DNA from: RGIG3528 sp964653855
Lineage (GTDB): Bacteria > Bacillota > Clostridia > Lachnospirales > Lachnospiraceae
Direction: 5' to 3'
Assembly: GCA_964653855.1 (NCBI GenBank)
Contig: CAZZFV010000044.1
Coordinates: 1-16,808, forward strand
Length of the DNA stretch: 16,808 nt
Shown here: positions 1 through 5,199 of the stretch, piece after piece
Numbering within the stretch: the first letter of the stretch is position 1
Layout: the number at the start of each line of letters is the position of its first letter
Notes under the pieces: generated by a model
What the model saw: the letters and a program-made list of their open reading frames with translations, nothing else
What the model was told of the DNA's origin: nothing
The model's database searches: none
Program-made: the position numbers and the translations under genes

Positions 1-670
1 TTACGGCATGAGCAAAGCCCGCCGTAAAAAGAAGTGCCGCCGATTCGCCGAGAATTCGACCGATCGACAAAATGCATCCCGTAATCACGCCGTCGACGCA
101 TCCCGGAAGCACAACCGTCCTCACCACTCTCCATTTGCCGGCGCCCAGTCCGAAAGCGCCCTCTCTGTATGACTGCGGAACGGTTTTTAGGCTTTCCTCC
201 GTTGTACGCATTACGGTCGGAAGATTCATTATCGCAAGCGTCAGGGCGCCCGCCAAAAGGCACGTTCCGAAATTGTTTGAGAATAACAGCATTCCCACAA
301 GTCCGTAAATTATGGAAGGAATACCGGACAATGTTTCTGCGGCATACTCGATTATCTTTACGATTTTTTTGTTTTCGGCATATTCCGTAAGGTAAATTGC
401 GGCTCCCACTCCGAGCGGAATCACAATAAGAATCGTCGCGATCACGATATAAACCGTATTCAGAATATCCGGTAAAATTCCTATTGTGTCGGAGAGGTAA
501 CTGGGGCTTTCGGTGATGAGTTGCCACGTGATGTTCGGCACGCCCTTCACAAACACGAATACAATAAGAAAAAGCACAAGTCCGACGGTAAGCGCCGTCG
601 AAATTCCCATAAGGACCTTTATCGTTATTTCAAATATTTTTCTTTTTTTTGACAAAAAGGACTTTTCCAT
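1..670 (-). CDS. pstA: Phosphate ABC transporter permease PstA, 3' end cut by the window edge
   Basis: Inner-membrane permease that pairs with PstC to carry phosphate delivered by PstS. The minus frame is open from the ATG at 670 to the left edge, giving 223 residues of an expected 280-300; no stop is reached. The protein begins MEKSFLSKKRKIFEITIKVL, then shows several hydrophobic segments, a GIPSIIYGLVGM segment and the cytoplasmic EAA-type loop (YREGAFGLGAGKWRMV) that contacts the ATPase, followed by GRILGESAALL, all typical of PstA. The start is supported by an AGGAG that overlaps the pstC stop; only two bases separate the pstC stop codon from this ATG, so translation is probably coupled. 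pstB and phoU would be expected beyond the left edge (inference from usual operon order). Confidence 0.93.
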   Translation of the reverse strand, partial: MEKSFLSKKRKIFEITIKVLMGISTALTVGLVLFLIVFVFVKGVPNITWQLITESPSYLSDTIGILPDILNTVYIVIATILIVIPLGVGAAIYLTEYAENKKIVKIIEYAAETLSGIPSIIYGLVGMLLFSNNFGTCLLAGALTLAIMNLPTVMRTTEESLKTVPQSYREGAFGLGAGKWRVVRTVVLPGCVDGVITGCILSIGRILGESAALLFTAGFAHAV

Positions 671-672
671 AT

Positions 673-1539
673 TCACTCCTTTTCGCGCTTTAAGAAGAAA
701 TTAAGCACCGCATTTATAAGCATTATGAAGAAGAAAAGCACAAGGGCTATCGAAAAAAGCGCCTGCTGCTGCAATCCGCTTGAATATGCCATCTCACTTG
801 CGACCGCCGTTGTTAAAAATCTTACGCTTTGGAATAGGGAATTCGGCATATTCGCCGCATTTCCCGCAACCATCATGACAGCCATTGCTTCTCCAATCGC
901 ACGTCCGACGCCGAGCACAACAGCCGCCGCTATACCCGATTTTGCCGCACGCACGGACACCTTCATATATGTTTCCGTTTTTGTGGCGCCGAGCGCAAGC
1001 GAAGCGTCCTCATATTCCTTAGGCACGGCGTCAAGCGCCGTAACCGACATTTTTATTATCGAGGGCAAAATCATGATCGCAAGCACTATGATCGCCGCAA
1101 GTAAACTTGCACCGTCCGGAACATTAAATATCTTCCTTATCCCCGGCACAAGCACAAGCATTCCCACAAGTCCGTATACTACAGACGGGATGCCCGCAAG
1201 GAGACTCACGGCATTTTCGACAATGCTCTTGATTTTTTTCGGTGCAAACTTTGAAAGATAAACGGCCGTCATAAATCCGACAGGCACACCGATTAAGATT
1301 GCGCCACAGGTGCCGTAGATGCTCGTAAGGATAAAGGGTAAAATTCCGTACTGAGGCTCTGCGGCTGTTGACGCCCACGTTGTCCCAAACAAAAACTTAA
1401 AAAGTCCGATTTTATGAATCGCGGGGATTCCGGAAATTACCAGGTAAACCGTGATTACAAGCACGCATCCTACGGTAATAAGTCCGAGTATTAAAAATAT
1501 TCCGTGTATTATTTTTTCGACAAGCTCATTTTTCTTCAT
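673..1539 (-). CDS. pstC: Phosphate ABC transporter permease PstC
   Basis: Second permease subunit of the high-affinity phosphate transporter. It is 288 residues, normal for the family. The N-terminal helix (about residues 13-35) is followed by an extracytoplasmic stretch, then a core of about five helices. GIPSVVYGLVGMLVLVPG and the EAA loop (EDASLALGATKTETYMKV) are hallmark segments, followed by GVGRAIGEAMAVMMVAGN. The gene lies between pstS and pstA on the same strand. The ATG at 1539 has no good Shine-Dalgarno sequence (only GGTTAAT nearby), unlike its neighbours. A small hairpin and a terminator-like hairpin sit just upstream, so expression is probably lower than pstS (inference). Confidence 0.95.
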   Translation of the reverse strand: MKKNELVEKIIHGIFLILGLITVGCVLVITVYLVISGIPAIHKIGLFKFLFGTTWASTAAEPQYGILPFILTSIYGTCGAILIGVPVGFMTAVYLSKFAPKKIKSIVENAVSLLAGIPSVVYGLVGMLVLVPGIRKIFNVPDGASLLAAIIVLAIMILPSIIKMSVTALDAVPKEYEDASLALGATKTETYMKVSVRAAKSGIAAAVVLGVGRAIGEAMAVMMVAGNAANMPNSLFQSVRFLTTAVASEMAYSSGLQQQALFSIALVLFFFIMLINAVLNFFLKREKE

Positions 1540-1555
1540 ATTTTATTAACCGACA

Positions 1556-1573
1556 TGTCCGTTTTCCCGGACA
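1556..1573 (-). other. Small perfect hairpin in front of pstC
   Basis: TGTCCG (1556-1561) and CGGACA (1568-1573) form a perfect 6-bp stem with a 6-nt loop. It ends 16 bases upstream of the pstC ATG and just downstream of the terminator-like hairpin. Stem-loops at this position can mark RNA processing ends or protect mRNA 3' ends; the function here is not known. Confidence 0.5.
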
Positions 1574-1584
1574 CCTCCATGTAT

Positions 1585-1624
1585 AAAAAAACGGCTACCG
1601 GATATTTCCGATATACCAAAGCCG
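1585..1624 (-). terminator. Intercistronic terminator/attenuator between pstS and pstC
   Basis: On the minus strand CGGCT (at 1620-1624) pairs with AGCCG (at 1592-1596), with further inner pairing (GG:CC, ATAT:ATAT), followed directly by seven T residues (1591-1585). This is the form of an intrinsic terminator, though the stem is interrupted. It lies 41 bases after the pstS stop. Partial termination here would make more PstS binding protein than permease, a common arrangement in binding-protein transporters (inference). Confidence 0.55.
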
Positions 1625-1665
1625 CCCGGCAGCATTGCCGCCGAACGGTTTGTTTTACGCTGTTC

Positions 1666-2475
1666 CTAATTTGCCGGTACCGCACCCGCAGCCGTGATGT
1701 AATCCGCAGCTGCTGCAGAAGTTGCATAATCAAAGAATTTTTGGGCTTCCGCAGAAAGAGTCGTGTTTGAATTTGTCACAAGCACGAAGGGACGCTGTAT
1801 TACATATGTTCCGTTCTTGATTGTGGTTTCGGATGCCTCGACTCCGTTTACCGTAAGTGCCTTAACGGTGTCCTTTATCGAAGCCACAGATGCATATCCG
1901 ATTGCGTCGGGGTTCTGTGAAACCGTTGTGATTACATCACCCGTTGAGGTAAGTTCCTGACGGTAATTGCACTTGTCTGCCGTTCCGGTAATCGATTCAA
2001 AGCCGTCACGAGTGCCGCTGCCTGCTTCTCTTCCGATAAGGACGATTTCAGCATCGTTTCCGCCGACTTCCGACCAGTTTGTGATTTCACCCGTATAGAT
2101 CTTTGCGATTGTTTCGAGCGTCAAATCGTTTACGGGATTTGAAGGATTTACGATAATTCCGATTCCGTCGTAGGCAAGAACGGTTCCCTTAAGCCCCGCT
2201 TCCGTTTCCGAATCCTTTAAGGCTCTCGACGAAAGTCCGATATCGCATCTGCCTTCCTGCACCGCCTTGATTCCGCTGCCGGATCCCGTCGGGTTATATG
2301 TGAACGTTATTCCGGTATCGTTTTGAAATGCCTCACCGAGCACACCGATCACCTTTTCCATCGAAGTGGAGCCGTCCGTCGATACGGACTTTGTTGTGCT
2401 TCCGCATCCCGCAAGGAGCATAACCTGCATAACCATTACAATACCGATTGCCAAAATTTTCTTACATCTTTTCAT
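1666..2475 (-). CDS. pstS: Phosphate-binding lipoprotein PstS
   Basis: Extracytoplasmic phosphate-binding protein that feeds PstC/PstA. It has 269 residues. Residues 1-23 are a lipoprotein signal (basic KRCKK, hydrophobic core, lipobox LAGC with Cys24 as the acylated residue). The mature part is a PBP-like protein with the phosphate-contact motifs DGSTSMEK, GSGSGIKAV and GREAGSGTRDGFE expected for PstS. The start is supported by AGAGGA about 8 bases upstream. It is the first gene of the pst cluster; upstream lie a candidate Pho box and the two-way terminator that isolates it from the gdhA operon. Its likely signal is phosphate starvation. Confidence 0.94.
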   Translation of the reverse strand: MKRCKKILAIGIVMVMQVMLLAGCGSTTKSVSTDGSTSMEKVIGVLGEAFQNDTGITFTYNPTGSGSGIKAVQEGRCDIGLSSRALKDSETEAGLKGTVLAYDGIGIIVNPSNPVNDLTLETIAKIYTGEITNWSEVGGNDAEIVLIGREAGSGTRDGFESITGTADKCNYRQELTSTGDVITTVSQNPDAIGYASVASIKDTVKALTVNGVEASETTIKNGTYVIQRPFVLVTNSNTTLSAEAQKFFDYATSAAAADYITAAGAVPAN

Positions 2476-2538
2476 CTTACTTTTCCTCTGCTTTCTTTTT
2501 GTCTTCTTTTTTCTTACAATTGCAGTTTAAAAAAAGAA

Positions 2539-2578
2539 TGTAAAGTCCGAAACACGAAGTATGTAAAATGTAAGTAAA
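2539..2578 (-). promoter_or_regulatory. Candidate Pho box upstream of pstS
   Basis: On the minus strand three TTTAC[A/T] hexamers occur: TTTACT at 2578-2573, TTTACA at 2567-2562 (exactly 11 bases on) and TTTACA at 2544-2539 (23 bases further, near two 11-base steps, with a degenerate CGTGTT between). Low-GC Gram-positive PhoP binds TT(A/T)ACA-like direct repeats at 11-base spacing, so this is a plausible PhoP operator ahead of pstS. I did not find a convincing -10 box, so the exact promoter is unresolved. Confidence 0.5.
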
Positions 2579-2598
2579 ATAAGCGTTTTTACATTAAC

Positions 2599-2638
2599 AA
2601 AAAAAGAACGTAGCCTTCTTCCGGTTACGTTCTTTTTT
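2599..2638. terminator. Strong bidirectional intrinsic terminator
   Basis: A 16-bp stem with one G-U pair (A6-GAACGTAGCC against GGTTACGTTC-T6) encloses a 7-base loop (2616-2622). A-run 2599-2605 and T-run 2633-2638 let it work on both strands. In the minus direction it ends the gdhA/nicotinamidase unit and separates it from pstS. Confidence 0.85.
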
Positions 2639-2670
2639 CGTATTCAGCGTTTTTTCAAATTTAACGCTCT

Positions 2671-3195
2671 TTATTCATTCACAATTTTTATTTGGCACAT
2701 TTTCATTGCGTCCAAGGCATTTTGATGAGACTTTGGTGTCACACCCGCGGTACATTTTGCATCAACGATAATTTCAACTTCCGGCAAAAATGCCTTTGTA
2801 AGCAGCGCATTTGAAATAACACATATGTCCGTGCAAAGTCCCACAAAGGTGATTGAGGATATCGGATCCGCAGAATTTTCCTTTAAAAGGAGTTTGGGCA
2901 AATCTTGCGATCCGAATGTCACCTTGTCGATCGGCTCCGTTTTACGTAAAGAATCAAGCTCGGTTCTTATTTGCCAACCGTCGGTTCCTTTTATGCAATG
3001 AGGCACGGGAAGATTTTTTCCTTCCTGCGTTTCCATATAATTTTCAAAATGCGTGTCACGTGTAAAAAAGACTTTTCCGTTGAAACTCTTAATCTTCTCT
3101 TCCACATAGGGGACAATTTTTACCGCTTCCGGAGTGCCGAGCGCTCCGTCGATAAAATCGTTTTGCATGTCGATAACCATCAAAATATCCTGCAT
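2671..3195 (-). CDS. Nicotinamidase-like cysteine hydrolase (isochorismatase superfamily)
   Basis: Probably hydrolyses an amide such as nicotinamide to nicotinate and ammonia. It has 174 residues. The superfamily catalytic triad is visible: Asp9 (in VIDMQNDF), Lys91 and Cys125 (in GLCTDICV). Asp47, His49 (RDTH) and His66 (VPHCIKGTDGW) match the metal-site layout of PncA-type nicotinamidases, which argues for nicotinamidase over the metal-free isochorismatases. The start has AAAGGAG six to seven bases upstream. The gene follows gdhA by 33 bases with no terminator, so the two are likely co-transcribed; both products touch NAD(P) or ammonia metabolism (inference). The substrate is not proven by sequence. 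Confidence 0.82.
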   Translation of the reverse strand: MQDILMVIDMQNDFIDGALGTPEAVKIVPYVEEKIKSFNGKVFFTRDTHFENYMETQEGKNLPVPHCIKGTDGWQIRTELDSLRKTEPIDKVTFGSQDLPKLLLKENSADPISSITFVGLCTDICVISNALLTKAFLPEVEIIVDAKCTAGVTPKSHQNALDAMKMCQIKIVNE

Positions 3196-3228
3196 GTTGT
3201 GCTCCTTTTATGTGTGAGTGACCTAAAT

Positions 3229-4575
3229 TTAGCAGATTCCCTGAGCATGCATAGCGTCGGCAACCTTTAAGAAGCCCGCAATGTTTGCGCCCGCAACGTA
3301 ATTACCTTCCATGCCGTACTTCTTTGATGCGTTGTCAAGGTTATGGAAAATGTTGACCATGATGTCATGAAGCTTTGAATCAACCTCTTCAAATGTCCAG
3401 GAAAGTCTCTCGGAGTTCTGGCTCATTTCGAGTGCGGATGTTGCTACACCGCCTGCGTTTGCTGCCTTGCCGGGTACAAAATAAACCTTGTTCTTCTGGA
3501 AATATTCCGTTGCTTCAAGAGTTGTGGGCATGTTTGCGCCTTCACATACGGCAATGCATCCGTTTGCAACAAGCGTCTTTGCGTCGTCAAGATTGAGCTC
3601 GTTCTGTGTTGCGCAGGGAAGAGCGATGTCAACCTTGATAATCCACTGGTTGTTCTTTTCGGTTGCCTTGTCATGATATTCTGCGCTCTTGCGTGCTGCG
3701 GCATATTCGGTAAGACGTGCTCTCTTTACTTCCTTTACGGTTTTAAGAAGAGCAACATCGATTCCTTCGGGATCGTAAATCCAGCCTGTCGAATCCGAGC
3801 ATGTAACGGGCTTTGCACCGAGTGCGATTGCCTTTTCGATCGCATAGATTGCAACGTTACCGGAACCCGATACGGCAACGGTCTTTCCTTTGAGCGAAAT
3901 GCCGTTGCACTTAAGCATTTCCTCGGTCATATAAAGAAGTCCGTAACCTGTGGCCTCGGTTCTCGCAAGCGATCCGCCGTAGCTTAAGCCCTTGCCCGTA
4001 AGCACACCTTCGTAAAGTCCGGTAAGGCGCTTATACTGTCCGTACATATAGCCGATTTCTCTTGCGCCCGTGCCGATATCGCCTGCGGGAACGTCTGTGT
4101 CCGCACCGATATACTTGTGAAGCTCTGTCATAAAGCTCTGGCAGAAAGCCATAACCTCACGGTCCGACTTGCCCTTCGGATCGAAATCCGAACCGCCCTT
4201 GCCGCCGCCGATCGGAAGGCCCGTAAGAGAGTTTTTGAAAACCTGTTCAAATCCGAGGAACTTAATTATACCGAGGTTAACCGACGGATGAAGACGAAGT
4301 CCTCCCTTGTACGGTCCGATTGCCGAATTGAACTGTACTCTGTATGCATTGTTTACCTGAACCTGTCCCTTGTCGTCAACCCAGGGAACTCTGAACAAAA
4401 TCTGTCTCTCGGGAGTGGTAAGTCTCTCAAGGAGAGCATCGCGCTTATACTCTTCCTCGTTTGCCTCAATCACAACACGAAGTGATTCGAGCACTTCCTT
4501 AACCGCCTGGTGAAATTCGGGCTGAGCGGGATTCTGTTTTACGACTCTGTCGTATACCTCGTCTACATATGACAT
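3229..4575 (-). CDS. gdhA: NADP-type glutamate dehydrogenase
   Basis: Interconverts 2-oxoglutarate plus ammonia and glutamate; cytoplasmic hexamer. The 448 residues match the usual length of the small hexameric enzymes (about 447-450). Visible active-site segments are GPYKGGLR (Lys90), the FKN lysine (Lys114), GGGKGGSDFDPKGKS (Lys126) and VPAGDIGTGAREIG (Asp166). The Rossmann domain carries GSGNVA and then CSDSTG, where a Ser after the second strand fits NADP use. The start at 4575 has a near-perfect AGGAGG eight bases upstream. It is preceded by a sigma-A promoter and an unusual hairpin leader, and followed by the nicotinamidase-like gene. Likely role: ammonium assimilation. Confidence 0.96.
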   Translation of the reverse strand: MSYVDEVYDRVVKQNPAQPEFHQAVKEVLESLRVVIEANEEEYKRDALLERLTTPERQILFRVPWVDDKGQVQVNNAYRVQFNSAIGPYKGGLRLHPSVNLGIIKFLGFEQVFKNSLTGLPIGGGKGGSDFDPKGKSDREVMAFCQSFMTELHKYIGADTDVPAGDIGTGAREIGYMYGQYKRLTGLYEGVLTGKGLSYGGSLARTEATGYGLLYMTEEMLKCNGISLKGKTVAVSGSGNVAIYAIEKAIALGAKPVTCSDSTGWIYDPEGIDVALLKTVKEVKRARLTEYAAARKSAEYHDKATEKNNQWIIKVDIALPCATQNELNLDDAKTLVANGCIAVCEGANMPTTLEATEYFQKNKVYFVPGKAANAGGVATSALEMSQNSERLSWTFEEVDSKLHDIMVNIFHNLDNASKKYGMEGNYVAGANIAGFLKVADAMHAQGIC

Positions 4576-4600
4576 AATAAATTCCTCCTAAAAAAAATTA

Positions 4601-4642
4601 GGCTCCTTAAAGAGGGCATAAAAATGCCACCTTTAAGACGCC
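4601..4642 (-). promoter_or_regulatory. gdhA leader hairpin followed by a U-tract (candidate attenuator)
   Basis: A long imperfect inverted repeat fills most of the short gdhA leader: GGC, CTTAAAG and GGCAT arms pair with ATGCC, CTTTAAG and GCC around a 4-base loop (4620-4623). Immediately downstream on the minus strand comes TAATTTTTTTT and then the AGGAGG of gdhA. Hairpin plus T8 is terminator-like, placed between promoter and ribosome binding site, so it may control readthrough or mRNA stability. The start site predicted from the promoter (about 4651) leaves almost nothing else in the leader to act as a sensor. Confidence 0.6.
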
Positions 4643-4657
4643 TTTGTCTTGTTCGCG

Positions 4658-4686
4658 AGTATACAACAATACAAAAATAAATGCAA
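4658..4686 (-). promoter_or_regulatory. Sigma-A promoter of gdhA
   Basis: On the minus strand TTGCAT (4686-4681), a 17-base spacer and TATACT (4663-4658) form a near-consensus housekeeping promoter. The predicted start is about 4651, giving a leader of about 75 bases. Confidence 0.75.
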
Positions 4687-4704
4687 GAACTTTTTTTATT
4701 TTTT

Positions 4705-4731
4705 ATTCATATGAATTGCATTTTAATTCAT
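4705..4731. promoter_or_regulatory. Overlapping palindromes upstream of the gdhA -35 box
   Basis: ATTCATATGAAT (4705-4716) is a perfect 12-bp palindrome. ATGAATT (4711-4717) also pairs with AATTCAT (4725-4731). The ATTCAT half-sites lie about 19-45 bases upstream of the gdhA -35 box, where an activator could bind. AT-rich chance palindromes cannot be excluded. Confidence 0.35.
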
Positions 4732-4870
4732 TATCGTAACTGCACCGTTTTAACGACCGCTTTTTTTTCCGCAAAAAGCAATTCCGTACGCGCGAATATC
4801 CGCTATTTTGTCCGCATTCCCTCCCACCTTAAATTCCATAACAATTCCGGGATTTGTTTTTTTTACGGGA

Positions 4871-4914
4871 GTAAGCATAGCATCCGGAGTTTATGCCGGA
4901 TGCGCTCTGCTTAC
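4871..4914. other. Strong two-part hairpin in the gdhA/ATPase intergenic region
   Basis: Outer stem GTAAGCA/TGCTTAC (7 bp, 4871-4877 with 4908-4914), an internal loop (TA against GCTC), inner stem GCATCCGG/CCGGATGC (8 bp, 4880-4887 with 4896-4903) and an 8-base loop. It is GC-rich compared with its surroundings and has no T-run on either side, so it is not a simple terminator. It lies upstream of both divergent genes. It could be a leader RNA element, a small RNA or a dispersed repeat. Apart from this and the gdhA promoter sites, I see nothing coding in 4687-4929. Confidence 0.6.
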
Positions 4915-4929
4915 CAAACGACATCAACC

Positions 4930-4984
4930 AAAAAAGTACATCTTTTATTCAAAAGTTTATGGATTTTAATTTTATTAGGTATAT
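4930..4984 (+). repeat. 55-bp sequence left of scaffold gap 1, copy 1
   Basis: Begins with A6-GTACATC and ends GGTATAT right at the N run. All 55 bases are identical to 5085-5139 on the other side. Most likely one genomic sequence written twice by the assembler. Confidence 0.9.
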
Positions 4985-5084
4985 NNNNNNNNNNNNNNNN
5001 NNNNNNNNNNNNNNNNNNNNNNNNNNNNNNNNNNNNNNNNNNNNNNNNNNNNNNNNNNNNNNNNNNNNNNNNNNNNNNNNNNNN
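4985..5084. other. Scaffold gap 1 (100 N)
   Basis: Exactly 100 N, the usual placeholder for an unknown gap size. It is flanked by perfect 55-bp copies, which suggests the contigs truly overlap and nothing is missing. Confidence 0.95.
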
Positions 5085-5139
5085 AAAAAAGTACATCTTT
5101 TATTCAAAAGTTTATGGATTTTAATTTTATTAGGTATAT
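5085..5139 (+). repeat. 55-bp sequence right of scaffold gap 1, copy 2
   Basis: Perfect copy of 4930-4984 starting at the first base after the N run. It runs into the probable -10 box of the ATPase promoter. Confidence 0.9.
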
Positions 5140-5142
5140 AAT
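5137..5142 (+). promoter_or_regulatory. Probable -10 box of the Ca2+ ATPase gene
   Basis: TATAAT sits 57 bases upstream of the ATPase ATG in an AT-rich stretch. The matching -35 is weak (TTTATG around 5111-5116 is too distant), so only the -10 box is called. TATAAT bridges the right end of the 55-bp repeat. Confidence 0.4.
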
Positions 5143-5199
5143 GGTTTGACATTGCAAAATTTAACCAATCAACTTTTCACATCCAACAGGGGGTATCAA

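Noticed and set aside
725..1261. 178-aa plus-strand reading frame opposite pstC
   Set aside because: It is antisense to a clear permease gene and shows only the complement of its codon pattern.
4866..4930. Manganese (yybP-ykoY) riboswitch before the ATPase
   Set aside because: GGGAGTA and a hairpin are present, but the rest of the conserved core could not be matched and a TATAAT lies downstream; left as an unexplained hairpin.
4681..5152. Several short reading frames through scaffold gap 1
   Set aside because: They are kept open only by the N run and have no ribosome site or protein-like composition.
5146..5199. Upstream TTG start that would lengthen the Ca2+ ATPase by 18 residues
   Set aside because: No ribosome site before it, and it lies right after the probable -10 box; ATG 5200 has AGGGGGT at good spacing.
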